A DNA stretch of 64,000 nucleotides from Mesotoga infera. Its GTDB lineage: Bacteria; Thermotogota; Thermotogae; Petrotogales; Kosmotogaceae. The translations under genes and the position numbers were made by a program. The notes beneath the pieces are model-generated. The model searched no databases. It was not told the DNA's origin and was given only the letters and a program-made list of their open reading frames with translations. Shown piece after piece: positions 17,059 to 25,770 of this stretch (position 1 is its first letter; each line of letters starts with the position of its first letter). Location of the stretch: the NCBI RefSeq assembly GCF_900157305.1, contig NZ_LS974202.1, positions 1,674,001 through 1,738,000 on the forward strand. The letters are read 5' to 3'.

Positions 17059-17508
17059 ATACTATCCTCCTTTTGGAGTTAGTTCATCGTGTATCTCCCT
17101 TTCATACAGTTGCTGCCTATATATTACCGGATATTCTTTTTTCCAGTTATAAATACCTGTGTTTCACTCAACAACCTTCGTTCTTACAGACATTATCATA
17201 AACCGGGCAGATTGACCACAGAAAATCCCGCTGTTGCCATAAATGAACCCGCTCGCCACGGTATTTAGAATCGCTTCGTGATGCCAGCTTGTTATACGGC
17301 ATGACGGGAAGAAAGAAGGACTGTCATTCCGTAGTGCCTACGTCCTGTCATCCCGTAATGCTAACCCTCATGTCATCCCGTAGTGATCCTATACGGGATC
17401 TCATCTCTTCTCGTCCTATAGAAACGATAATTTATATCGGCTTAACATTTGACAAGAGATAAGGCTGTATAATAAATGTGAAAGAAATCACAATAGGAGG
17501 TATAAAAT
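17059..17508. other. Divergent intergenic region with short repeats and osmC promoter region
   Basis: This 450-bp gap separates the divergent peptide-transport operon and the OsmC gene. It holds three near-identical copies of a TGTCATCCCGTAGTG unit (17322-17387). Before osmC there is TTGACA at 17449-17454 and TATAAT at 17468-17473, but with only 13 bases between them, so the real promoter may use one of these boxes with a weaker partner. No gene was seen. Confidence 0.5.
17322..17387 (+). repeat. Three imperfect copies of TGTCATCCCGTAGTG
   Basis: Copies lie at about 17322-17338 (TGTCATTCCGTAGTG), 17346-17362 (TGTCATCCCGTAATG) and 17371-17387 (TGTCATCCCGTAGTG), spaced about 25 bases apart. 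A partial inverted relative (ATGACGGGA) lies at 17311-17319. The spacers are too short and the copies too imperfect for CRISPR. This looks like a degenerate intergenic repeat array. Confidence 0.6.
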
Positions 17509-17967
17509 ATGCCAGATGCCAATTTTAGAGTAAGAGCGATATCGGAAAGCCCCGCGAGGGTTTCAGTGAAAGCCAGGAGCTTTAACATGATAGTGGACGA
17601 ACCGCCAAACCTGGGTGGGGAGGACAGGGGAGCCAACCCTGTAGAGTACGTACTGGCCGCCCTGGCCGGCTGTCTCAACGTGGTAGGTCATATAGTGGCT
17701 GGAGAGATGGGCTTTTCTATAAAGAGACTCGAGATAGATGTCTCCGGTCCGCTGAATGCGGCCAGGCTTATGGGTAAATCCCAGGACGACAGAGCCGGAT
17801 TCAAAGAGATAAAGGCTACCATGAAAGTCGATAGCGACGCCGACGAAGAAACCCTGGAGAGATGGGTAAAAGTGGTCGAAGATCGCTGTCCTGTATCCGA
17901 CAACCTTTCGAACGAGACTCCACTCAGCGTAAAAGTCTCGACCATTAACGAAGCGGTGGCCAGATAG
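17509..17967 (+). CDS. OsmC family peroxiredoxin-like protein
   Basis: The 152-residue protein matches the OsmC/Ohr fold. The first redox Cys is in LAALAGCLNVV (about residue 55), followed by a long central helix, and the second is in VEDRCPVSDNL (about residue 128). The Cys pair reduces organic hydroperoxides in family members. The NPVEYVLAALAGC pattern is typical of the YhfA/OsmC subgroup. ATG at 17509 is preceded by AGGAGG. It is a single gene closed by a strong hairpin terminator shared with the convergent protease gene. In an anaerobe it probably protects against brief oxygen exposure, but this is inference. Confidence 0.92.
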   Translation: MPDANFRVRAISESPARVSVKARSFNMIVDEPPNLGGEDRGANPVEYVLAALAGCLNVVGHIVAGEMGFSIKRLEIDVSGPLNAARLMGKSQDDRAGFKEIKATMKVDSDADEETLERWVKVVEDRCPVSDNLSNETPLSVKVSTINEAVAR

Positions 17968-17975
17968 GTGAACAG

Positions 17976-18011
17976 AAAAAAAGAGACTCCCGATCGGGAG
18001 TCTCTTTTTAC
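17976..18011. terminator. Bidirectional rho-independent terminator
   Basis: GAGACTCCC-GATC-GGGAGTCTC forms a 9-bp perfect stem with an A-run before and a T-run after. It serves osmC on the plus strand and the convergent subtilase gene on the minus strand. Confidence 0.9.
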
Positions 18012-19612
18012 ATTACTGGTGAGAAATTAACCGGTCCGGCAAGCTCCTTGTCTCCGCTTGAATCGTAAAAGAGTAGGGCGGCGTTCTCGAAGGCCGGTTC
18101 CCATCCGCTATAGCCAGCGTAACCAACCAGATCGCCCTTGTCTATTACTCCGTTCGCATTGACATCTCGCCAGACCCTCAACTTGATGCTCTTGTCTTTC
18201 AAGCCGCCGATCTTGAAAGAGCCATCAGGCCTGACATCGCTCTGGGCTAACACCGCGCCCCCAATACTCAATGCCTGCGCCACGAAATGCCTCTTCTCCT
18301 CGACGATCGACAGGGCATCTGCGACCTGAATCAATCCATAACCGTAATACTCGTCCCATCCGGGGTCTCCCAGGTCCAGCGTGGTCTGCCTGATTATCTT
18401 TTTGATTATCTCTTCGCCGTTCAAATCCCTTCCTATATAGCCCTCTCCCATCAGGAGGGCGACCAGGCCGGTCACGTGCGGACAGGCCATTGAAGTTCCG
18501 GAAAGATATGTGTAACCGTTACCGCCCGCCAAAGTGTAGCCCGTACTGATAATCGTACCGGCCTGACCGCCGACTTTAGAATCCCCGCCCGGGGCGGCGA
18601 AATCTATGAAGTCTCCGTAGTTCGAATAACTGGCCCTTTCCATGGTCGGTCCGACCGCACTGACCGATATCACTTCATCGTAAGAGGCCGGGTAGTACGG
18701 ATAGGAAGTGTTGTAGTTACCGGCCGCCGCTATCATCATCACTTCGTTGGCGTAAGCGTACTCCACCGCCAGCCTCACGGCCTCGGTGTCCGGTCCGGCC
18801 AGGCTCATGTTGATCACCTTTGCCCCGTGATCCACGGCGTAGATTATTCCCTCGGCGATGATTGTATCTGTTGTATTGCCACCGTCGTCGAAGACTTTTA
18901 TGGGCATCACGATAGGATACCTTCCCCAGGTCATTCCGGCCACGCCGATGCCGTTGTTCGTAACGGCCGCGATCGTTCCGGTTACATGCGTACCGTGTGA
19001 TTGACGGCCGGGGTTAGGATTATCGGTCGGATCGTCGTCGTCGTTTATCAAATCGTACCCGTGAAGAAACACTCCCTGAAGGTCTGGATGATCCGGCCTT
19101 GTCCCGGAGTCGATAATTGCCACGACCACCGTCGGAGAACCTTTAGCGATGGTCCACGCCTCCTCCATCTGTACCATGGGATAACCCCACTGATCTGTGT
19201 AGAGAGGATCGTCCGGCACGTTAGTCTCCGATTGCAAGGTGTATAACATGTTTCTCTGCACGGACCTGACGCCCTCGATTGTGGCAAGGGCCTGCGGATC
19301 GGACGTTCTGACGGTCGAGATGACCACCGAACCGTCGCGCGAGGAGAATTCGCCCAGAACCTCCACTCCCGGGAGTATCGTCGAATCGTAGCCACTGTCG
19401 AAGATGACTACGTAATCGTCGGTGAAACCTCTCTCGATATCTTTAGCCGTTAGCTCCGGTACATATCCCTTTCTCTGAACCGCAAACCCTTCCTCGCCTG
19501 AATATGGCCTTACAACCCCGCTGAGCGAATAATGAATATCCACTTTGGGACAGCCAGTTAGAAAAATGATCACCAGTGAAACAACAGAAATGAAAGCGTA
19601 TCTTCGCATCAT
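18008..19612 (-). CDS. Subtilisin-like serine protease (S8), lipoprotein
   Basis: The 534-residue product has a lipoprotein signal (FLTGC, Cys21), then a propeptide of about 100 residues. The S8 catalytic domain follows: Asp168 in AIIDSGTRPDHPDL, His206 in SHGTHVTGTIA, Asn299 in AAAGN and Ser374 in SGTSMACPHV. After the catalytic domain a VWRDVNANGVIDKGDLVGYA segment resembles a dockerin-like or EF-hand calcium loop. It probably degrades external proteins from the cell surface and so feeds the peptide importer encoded nearby, though this link is inference. It is a single gene whose 3' end overlaps the terminator shared with osmC. Confidence 0.93.
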   Translation of the reverse strand: MMRRYAFISVVSLVIIFLTGCPKVDIHYSLSGVVRPYSGEEGFAVQRKGYVPELTAKDIERGFTDDYVVIFDSGYDSTILPGVEVLGEFSSRDGSVVISTVRTSDPQALATIEGVRSVQRNMLYTLQSETNVPDDPLYTDQWGYPMVQMEEAWTIAKGSPTVVVAIIDSGTRPDHPDLQGVFLHGYDLINDDDDPTDNPNPGRQSHGTHVTGTIAAVTNNGIGVAGMTWGRYPIVMPIKVFDDGGNTTDTIIAEGIIYAVDHGAKVINMSLAGPDTEAVRLAVEYAYANEVMMIAAAGNYNTSYPYYPASYDEVISVSAVGPTMERASYSNYGDFIDFAAPGGDSKVGGQAGTIISTGYTLAGGNGYTYLSGTSMACPHVTGLVALLMGEGYIGRDLNGEEIIKKIIRQTTLDLGDPGWDEYYGYGLIQVADALSIVEEKRHFVAQALSIGGAVLAQSDVRPDGSFKIGGLKDKSIKLRVWRDVNANGVIDKGDLVGYAGYSGWEPAFENAALLFYDSSGDKELAGPVNFSPVM

Positions 19613-19793
19613 GAACCTCCATAGATATCATAATGAAGATTCTATCATCTCAATTCCTTGAGTTTTCGTTGAAACTGAACAGCAGATAAGTGCTCTTTGA
19701 AAAAAACTCGTTCTCCGTTCATGAAAGTTACCCGGTAAAGTTGGCCTGGAATTATTCCTGCTAATCGCTCCTCAACTGGATTTAGATATTAAC

Positions 19794-19824
19794 AAAAAAG
19801 CCCCGGTTATTCCGAGGCTTTTCG
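19794..19824 (-). terminator. Terminator after the tRNA cluster
   Basis: On the minus strand GCCTCGG-AATAA-CCGGGGC forms a stable hairpin followed by a T-run. It lies 35 bases beyond the last tRNA of the cluster. Confidence 0.8.
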
Positions 19825-19858
19825 ATTTCGTTCCGTACCCTACAATTGCACAAATACA

Positions 19859-19935
19859 TGGTGGCGGCGGTCAGAATCGAACTGACGACTCTGCGGGTAT
19901 GAACCGCATGCTCTAGCCAGCTGAGCTACACCGCC
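19859..19935 (-). tRNA. tRNA-Met (CAU), elongator type
   Basis: This is a 77-nt cloverleaf with a 7-bp acceptor (GGCGGTG/CGCCGCC), anticodon loop TTCATAC on a TGCGG/CCGCA stem, T-loop TTCGATT and encoded CCA. The paired first base and non-GGG anticodon stem point to the elongator form. A lysidine-modified Ile tRNA also has a CAU gene sequence, but this D-arm and stem resemble elongator Met. Confidence 0.9.
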
Positions 19936-19942
19936 TGATAAA

Positions 19943-20019
19943 TGGTAGCGGGGACAGGATTTGAACCTGTGACCTTTGGGTTATGAGCCCAACGAGCTGC
20001 CAGACTGCTCCACCCCGCA
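19943..20019 (-). tRNA. tRNA-fMet (CAU), initiator
   Basis: This is a 77-nt tRNA with the initiator hallmarks: three G-C pairs in the anticodon stem (GGGCTCATAACCC) and no Watson-Crick pair at position 1-72. Here the ends are U1 and U72, whereas E. coli has C1 and A72. CCA is encoded. The D-arm GGAGCAGTCTGGCAGCTC matches initiators. Confidence 0.93.
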
Positions 20020-20068
20020 CCGTATGTCAAAATCACTTTTATGTGAATGACCTGCTTTTCTGCTTGCA

Positions 20069-20157
20069 TGGTGCCGGGGATGGGAATCGAACCCACACGG
20101 AGCCCTCGCCCCAACGGATTTTAAGTCCGTTGCGTCTGCCAGTTTCGCCACCCCGGC
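20069..20157 (-). tRNA. tRNA-Leu (UAA)
   Basis: This is an 89-nt class II tRNA with acceptor GCCGGGG/CCCCGGC, anticodon loop CTTAAAA on an ACGGA/TCCGT stem, a long variable arm and encoded CCA. It is the first of three tRNAs in the cluster (Leu, fMet, Met). Confidence 0.94.
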
Positions 20158-20202
20158 AACCGTAAACTATGATAACATCACCATTAGACCTTGTCAAGCA
20201 AT

Positions 20203-21534
20203 CTAGAGCTCCACAGTTTGAAGGTTTGCCGGTATCTCTATCTGGAATTCGTACTGGAGTTCTTCTGCGAGATTTTCGAGTGCGGCCTCATCACCGTGTA
20301 CGTAGATTAATTTCTCAGGTTCTAGTCTTCTTGGAAATTCCAGAAGTTCCTGATAATCGGCATGACCGGAGAAGTTGAATATATCTATGTTTTCGCACCT
20401 CATGTTTATAGTTTCCTCTCCAAGGGTTATCTGTTTCTTGCCATCCTTGTGAGCTTGAAGCACTCTGTATCCATCGGATTCAGGACTCTGGTAGCCCATG
20501 AAGAAGATACCGTCGCGCTCGCTCTGGAGCATTTCTCTGGCGAATATGTACGAAAGGGTCTCTTCCGCGAGCATCCCGGCCGAGAAGACGAAGACCGCCG
20601 GTTCGCTCGAAAAGAGGAGTCTTTCTATGTTCTTGGGCGCCACAGTGACCATTTTCAGGAAGTTTTGCATGAACCATTTCCTGTCTTTATCGCTGATTCT
20701 TTCGTAGTTGTTCATGTAAAGGTTGCTGATTGAGGCCACCATTCCGTTGGTGTAGATCGGAACGGTCGGGATCTTTCCCCTTTCCATGAGCCCCATGAGC
20801 ATGTAGATCGTTTCCTGGCCTCTGCCCAGCGCGAAGACGGGAAGAAGAACCCGACCTTTGTTTTCGAGTATCCTCTTAATTGATTTGCTCAGTCTCTCAA
20901 TTTCGCTGAAACGCGCGATTAGCTGGTTTTCCTTCGAACCATAAGTACCTTCCGATATGAGAGTATCGACCTTAAGCGGCGGTTGGGCCGGTGGTATAGT
21001 CAGTTGCTGTGAGAGAGAAAAGTCTCCCGAGTACAGTATCCTGTGTCCGTTGTATTCGAGGTAAATAGAAGCGGCTCCCATTACGTGACCGGCCGGGTAG
21101 AGTGCGACTTCTATGGTATCGTCAATAGTGTATCTCTGGAAATACTCCATGGCGAAGATACGCCGTTTGAGTTCGTTGACCTCCCCATGGTTGTAGAGAA
21201 CAGGCTGCTCACCATCTTCCTCGTTTTTCTTTTTCATCACTTCTACGGAGTTCTGAAGAATCCTCAGAGCCAGTCCCTTGTTCTCTTGGGCCATAAGGAC
21301 GGGAGCTTTGGGCCATATGGTAGAGATGTACGGCAATGAAGAAATATGATCGTAGTGAGAATGAGAGATTATTATCACATCTATATCGTCTATCATGTCG
21401 AGTTCGGGCAGTGAGTCGTAGCCTTCTTTTACAGGGTGTCTCCCCGCGTCGATAAGTATCTTCTTCCCGTTAAGGCTGAAGATGTAAGAGTTTGCCCCTA
21501 TCTCCCTGCCGCCACCTAGCGGTGTAAATGTCAT
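20203..21534 (-). CDS. Beta-CASP metallo-beta-lactamase-fold nuclease
   Basis: The 443-residue product begins with the MBL fold: GGGREIGANSY, then the zinc motif SHSHYDHISSLPY (residues 57-69), and PAGHVMGAASIYLEY with the next metal His. RILYSGDFSL carries the bridging Asp. The beta-CASP insertion with ALGRGQETIYML, and the late FSGHADYQELLEF motif (conserved His), follow. The ending YVHGDEAALENLAEEL is typical of RNA-acting members such as archaeal aCPSF/RNase J relatives. It most likely processes or degrades RNA. The family is firm; the substrate is not. The gene has its own start region, close to the tRNA cluster and in the same direction. Confidence 0.92.
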   Translation of the reverse strand: MTFTPLGGGREIGANSYIFSLNGKKILIDAGRHPVKEGYDSLPELDMIDDIDVIIISHSHYDHISSLPYISTIWPKAPVLMAQENKGLALRILQNSVEVMKKKNEEDGEQPVLYNHGEVNELKRRIFAMEYFQRYTIDDTIEVALYPAGHVMGAASIYLEYNGHRILYSGDFSLSQQLTIPPAQPPLKVDTLISEGTYGSKENQLIARFSEIERLSKSIKRILENKGRVLLPVFALGRGQETIYMLMGLMERGKIPTVPIYTNGMVASISNLYMNNYERISDKDRKWFMQNFLKMVTVAPKNIERLLFSSEPAVFVFSAGMLAEETLSYIFAREMLQSERDGIFFMGYQSPESDGYRVLQAHKDGKKQITLGEETINMRCENIDIFNFSGHADYQELLEFPRRLEPEKLIYVHGDEAALENLAEELQYEFQIEIPANLQTVEL

Positions 21535-21643
21535 TGCAAATTTCCTCCTTTTTTGGTCAAGTCAATTCTAACAAAGAAGAGGGGAATTAACTTGAAGGCA
21601 AGTTTGATAAAATAGCTTTGTTCCGAAAAAAGAAGGTGATTAT

Positions 21644-23014
21644 ATGGATCAGGATTGGACCGTTGTATTGGATTTGGCTTACCTTTCTATCTTACTGGGA
21701 GTTGCCTCCGTTCTCAAAAGAATTCTCACGCCTCTTAACAAGATTTTAATTCCAAATGCAGTTATCGCGGGCTTTCTGGGAATTCTCTTCGGGCCGGAGG
21801 TTCTGAAATTGATACCTTTTTCTTACGACCGTCTTGGAAACCTCGTTTATCACCTGATGGCTGTCGGTTTCATTGCCATCGCACTGAAAAAAACCAGGCG
21901 TTCGACGGCAAAGTCGTCCGTCAACACCGGCTTTTTGATAAGCATATCGTATGCCCTTCAGGGTTTCGTTGGATTCATAATCGGTATAGCACTGGTGGGG
22001 CTTTTCTTCAAAGATCTCTTCCCACCTTTCGGTCTGCTGCTGGCTCTCGGTTTTGCTCAGGGTCCCGGACAGGCTTATTCTCTCGGCAGTCAGTGGGAGG
22101 CTCTCGGTTTCACCGGCGGTGGTGCGGTTGGGTTGAGCGTGGCCACTCTCGGTTTTCTCTGGTCGGCCTTCGGTGGTATCGTGATGCTCAACACGATGGT
22201 TTACAGAAAGAAACAGATAGGCATCCAGATCGAAAGACCAACCGTGAGGAAAAGGATCGAGGCGACGATGAGGGACTTCGAGTTCTCCGATATCGACGGC
22301 TTTACGATCCAGATTCTGGCGGTTGGCATCGTCTATCTGGCCACGTACCTTTTCTTGAAGTGGTTCACCAGCCTGATAGGAGGGTTGGGTACTTTCGGAG
22401 AGACTTTCGCCCAGGTTTTGTGGGGTTTCCATTTTGTCATAGGGGTTCTATTTGCGATGGCCTTCAGGGCGATATACGAAAGATCCCGAAAGTCCGAAAA
22501 GTACGAAATCGAGTATATGAACGATTTTCTGCTTCAGAGAATCGGCGGTGGTGTATTCGATTTCATGGTTGCGGCTTCGATTGCTGGAATCTCTTTCTCG
22601 GTAATTCAACACTATATCTGGCCGATAATAATTCTCACCACCATCGGGGGGTTCTTCATCGCCGGCTATTCTATATGGTTCGGCAAGAGAATATACGAAA
22701 AAGCCCCTCTGGAACACATAGTGACCTTTTTTGGAATGCATACCGGAACCCTATCGACCGGTATGGCTCTTTTGAGAGAGGTCGATCCCACGTTCGAAAC
22801 GGGTACGGCAGAGGATATGGTCTTCGGGAGTGGACTGGCGCTTTTTCTCGGGATCCCGATGCTAGTACTTTTGAACATTCCGATACTCGGTTACAGAGAA
22901 GGCAAACCAATATACTATCTGTACTTCCTGCTGGGTCTGGCTGCGTATATATTGGCGCTGTACTTCTTCTGGTTCAGAAAAGCTAGAATAAGAAAACGGG
23001 AAAAAGTTAATTGA
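21644..23014 (+). CDS. gltS: GltS-type sodium/glutamate symporter
   Basis: The 456-residue membrane protein has about eleven segments in two inverted halves, with the ESS (glutamate:Na+) signature GFAQGPGQAYSLGSQWE in the first half and FGMHTGTLSTGMALLREVDP in the second. GltS proteins use the sodium gradient to import glutamate. This one is longer than the 400-residue E. coli protein because of a charged cytoplasmic loop near residues 185-215. The start at 21644 follows AGAAGGTGAT. It lies 32 bases before the secreted PHP-domain gene on the same strand, so the two may share a transcript. The glutamate specificity is by family only. Confidence 0.82.
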   Translation: MDQDWTVVLDLAYLSILLGVASVLKRILTPLNKILIPNAVIAGFLGILFGPEVLKLIPFSYDRLGNLVYHLMAVGFIAIALKKTRRSTAKSSVNTGFLISISYALQGFVGFIIGIALVGLFFKDLFPPFGLLLALGFAQGPGQAYSLGSQWEALGFTGGGAVGLSVATLGFLWSAFGGIVMLNTMVYRKKQIGIQIERPTVRKRIEATMRDFEFSDIDGFTIQILAVGIVYLATYLFLKWFTSLIGGLGTFGETFAQVLWGFHFVIGVLFAMAFRAIYERSRKSEKYEIEYMNDFLLQRIGGGVFDFMVAASIAGISFSVIQHYIWPIIILTTIGGFFIAGYSIWFGKRIYEKAPLEHIVTFFGMHTGTLSTGMALLREVDPTFETGTAEDMVFGSGLALFLGIPMLVLLNIPILGYREGKPIYYLYFLLGLAAYILALYFFWFRKARIRKREKVN

Positions 23015-23046
23015 CGTTTCAAAACATTGAATGAAAGGGTGATTCG

Positions 23047-24891
23047 ATGAGAAGGTTAGTAATTGTAGTTTTATTCGCACTTCTTGCGTACGCGGTCGTC
23101 GCGAACGATTTAAAGCCGTTTTACGGCAATCCGCATTCGCATACATCTTATTCCGACGGCACGGGTACGCCCGAAGAGGCCTACGAATTCGGCTCAAAAG
23201 TTCCCGGACTCGACTTTCTGGCAGTTACCGATCACGGTTATTACTTCGTTCAGACTCTTACCGACGGAAGGGACAAGCTAGCCGCCACGATTGAAGCGGC
23301 GCAGAAAGCTACTACGGGTTCTTTTCTAGCCTTCGCCGGTTTCGAATGGACGGCGACTGGAACGGGCCATATAAACGTTTACGGAACGCAAGACTGGACA
23401 GACAGGGTCCAATCGGACCTGTGGCAGCTGTACGACTGGATTATCGAAAGGAAGGCCGTTGGACAGTTCAATCACCCGATCACGATGTTTGGAGATAATT
23501 TCAAGCAGTTCCAGTACGTTCCTCAGGCCGATCTTTATGTGAACCTTATAGAGGTTGGAAACGGTAACTGGTGGCAAAACGAGACGATCTCGCAAGAGAT
23601 GTTCCAGGCTTACCAGCTGGCCTTAATGAAAGGATGGCATCTCGGTGCCACCCTCGGACAGGATAACCATAAGCCCAACTGGGGTGGAGCGAACGATTCA
23701 AGAGCCGTTGTTTACGCTACCGGTCTTACCGAAGAGGAGATACTCAAAGCCTTCAGTGAGCGTAGAGTGTACGCAAGCGAGGACAAAAACATTCTTCTCT
23801 CCTTCTCGACAGACGGCGGCTTTATGGGCGATATCCTTCACGATCTGGATGAGATCAACCTCAAAGTCTCGATAGAAGATGAAACTGGGGACGATCTGGA
23901 ATTCGTCGAGATCTACTCGCGAAGGGGTCTTCTCGCTCATTTCGACGTGAACGATTCGCTCTTCGAGATAGAACTCCGGCTGAATATAGAGACCGGTTAT
24001 GAATACTTCTTTGTGTACGCGAAGGCCAGGGACGGTGAAGAAGTGGTTTCCTCGCCCATCTGGGTTCAGAGAAACAATCCCGTTCACCTTTACAATCCGG
24101 CCGTTTTTCCCTCGAACGTCAAGCCGGGAGAGGAGGTGACGCTCTCCTTCCAGATCTCGAACACCTCTTCGCAGGAGGCCTCGACTACTCTAGAACTCCG
24201 CAACCTCCATGGCGTGATCATCGAGGAGAGCTATTCTCTGGCGGCCTACGAGTCTAGGGAGGTCACTCTCCCGCACACGGTCGGAAGCGGCGACGGAAGG
24301 ATAGATTTCTACCTTGATAGCATGCCTTATTCGAGCGTATCTCTCAAATTGAGAGAGGCGACATCGCTCAACGTTCTTTTTGACAGGAGCCACGTGAATT
24401 ACGCTGTGGACAGGCGGGAAAAGCTGTCGACGATGCTCCAAAAATTCGGCCACAAATACTCGACCGTCGAGAGGCTACTCAAGACAGGAGAACTCGACAA
24501 TATAAATGTTTTGATAATTCCGCTTCCGGGATCGGGTGGATCCTTCGAAAGACTCAAAATGCTCATGCCCGCTCAGGCTACTATCATCGCCGATTTCGTA
24601 AAGAAGGGCGGCACGTTAATAATAACCGGTACGGGTGAGACAATTGACCAGGATATCATAGACACTTACAACAAGCTTCTGGCAGATCTGGGCCTTCCCG
24701 TAGCCTTTGGAGGTCTTCAGTCCGGCGAGATCGTGTCGGTAGAAGGAATATCCTTTGATGGAATCTCCACGCTTGAAGGAGAAGCCGGAGAGTATCCAGC
24801 GGGCGAGGGAACGGTAATAATATACCCGGGAGATCCTTTGACGGACGATGTGATAGAGATGAACGAAAAGCTTGTATGGAGACTGTTCTAG
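23047..24891 (+). CDS. Secreted PHP-domain phosphoesterase-like protein (CehA/McbA type)
   Basis: The 614-residue protein has a short signal peptide (MRRLVIVVLFALLAYAVVAN), then a PHP domain. Metal ligands are visible in GNPHSHTSYSDGTG (His30, His32, Asp37), VTDHGYYF, FAGFEWT, QFNHP and TLGQDNHKPNW. This is the CehA/McbA-type layout of exported PHP hydrolases. A central Ig-like region (VKPGEEVTLSFQISNTSSQE) follows. The C-terminal 180 residues, with LNVLFDRSHVNY and KKGGTLIITGTGE, look like a GATase-1-like or GldG-type fold. It likely hydrolyses phosphate or carbamate esters outside the membrane; the substrate is unknown. RBS AAAGGGTGATTCG precedes the ATG. Confidence 0.82.
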   Translation: MRRLVIVVLFALLAYAVVANDLKPFYGNPHSHTSYSDGTGTPEEAYEFGSKVPGLDFLAVTDHGYYFVQTLTDGRDKLAATIEAAQKATTGSFLAFAGFEWTATGTGHINVYGTQDWTDRVQSDLWQLYDWIIERKAVGQFNHPITMFGDNFKQFQYVPQADLYVNLIEVGNGNWWQNETISQEMFQAYQLALMKGWHLGATLGQDNHKPNWGGANDSRAVVYATGLTEEEILKAFSERRVYASEDKNILLSFSTDGGFMGDILHDLDEINLKVSIEDETGDDLEFVEIYSRRGLLAHFDVNDSLFEIELRLNIETGYEYFFVYAKARDGEEVVSSPIWVQRNNPVHLYNPAVFPSNVKPGEEVTLSFQISNTSSQEASTTLELRNLHGVIIEESYSLAAYESREVTLPHTVGSGDGRIDFYLDSMPYSSVSLKLREATSLNVLFDRSHVNYAVDRREKLSTMLQKFGHKYSTVERLLKTGELDNINVLIIPLPGSGGSFERLKMLMPAQATIIADFVKKGGTLIITGTGETIDQDIIDTYNKLLADLGLPVAFGGLQSGEIVSVEGISFDGISTLEGEAGEYPAGEGTVIIYPGDPLTDDVIEMNEKLVWRLF

Positions 24892-24995
24892 CAAACACCG
24901 GCTTTTTGATAGAGCGTCAAGAGCAGTCCTTGGAAAGAGAGAGAAGAGGAGAGAGGGCGAGACGTGAGAATTTTCGTCTCCTTCAGCAGTTCGAT

Positions 24996-25640
24996 CTAGC
25001 GTATCTCCGCTCCCCTGACTCCCTCTATTCTCGTTAGATCGATCATCACCTGTTTGGCCTTAATCACGTCGCCTTTGCTTATTTCGACGAGTATGCTTAT
25101 GTTATTCTCATCCTCTTCGACATCGATCGATTCAACGGTGATGGCGTTGTCTTTGAACCAGTTAGTGATATTGCCAAGCAGGTCTTTGTCTTCTCTTGCG
25201 GTTATTATTATTCTCGGGAGGTTTCTACCTCCGAGTAGAAGCTCGATTTTCTTCAGGAATAAGACGATCATAAGGGCGAAAACCGTCACGACCGAAGAGA
25301 GAAGATACTCTCCCGCACCGAAACCCATTCCGACTGCGGCAGTTACCCAGAGTGTGGCTGCAGTGGTCAATCCCTTCACCGAGAAGCCCTTTTTCAATAT
25401 CGTTCCGGCGCCCAGAAAACCTATTCCCGAAACGATCTGCGCCGCCACTCTCCCAGGGTCGCCATGGTCATCAGTTATAAATACCGTGGTCGATAGCACT
25501 GTTATGAAGGCCGCCCCTACACAGATAAGGGCATGAGTCCTCAGTCCGGCCGGTTTGTGAATTCTCTCTCTGGTGACTCCGATCAGCGCTCCGGCTAGCA
25601 GCGCGCTGAAGAGCCTCAGTGTCATGTCTAGATAGAACAA
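24996..25640 (-). CDS. MgtC/SapB family membrane protein with ACT-like tail
   Basis: The 214-residue product has the MgtC membrane domain: LRLFSALLAGALIGVTRE, LRTHALICVGAA, RVAAQIVSGIGFLGAG and VKGLTTAATLWVTAAVGM, all conserved family motifs. The C-terminal 80 residues (IIITAREDKDLLGNITNW to the end) resemble the ACT-like domain of MgtC. MgtC proteins affect magnesium homeostasis and, in pathogens, ATP synthase activity. In free-living bacteria the role is unclear. TTG at 25640 was chosen because AAGGGAGG lies 7 bases upstream; a longer frame from 25676 has no ribosome site. It is divergent from the MATE gene. Confidence 0.88.
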   Translation of the reverse strand: MFYLDMTLRLFSALLAGALIGVTRERIHKPAGLRTHALICVGAAFITVLSTTVFITDDHGDPGRVAAQIVSGIGFLGAGTILKKGFSVKGLTTAATLWVTAAVGMGFGAGEYLLSSVVTVFALMIVLFLKKIELLLGGRNLPRIIITAREDKDLLGNITNWFKDNAITVESIDVEEDENNISILVEISKGDVIKAKQVMIDLTRIEGVRGAEIR

Positions 25641-25770
25641 GTTCTTCCCTCCCTTTGAAGCTAGATTATACCTCATTTCAACGTGTGTGTGCCATCTTTA
25701 TACACTCTCAAGTTGTCTTCTGAAAAGATAGACTGTATAATTCTACGGCGTCTAGATTTAGGAGGAACTC

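Noticed and set aside
17322-17387. CRISPR array
   Set aside because: Units are about 15 bases with spacers of about 10 and imperfect copies; there is no cas gene nearby.
22093-22986. 297-codon plus-strand frame inside gltS
   Set aside because: It is a shifted-frame shadow of the clear membrane protein, rich in Arg and His, with no ribosome site.
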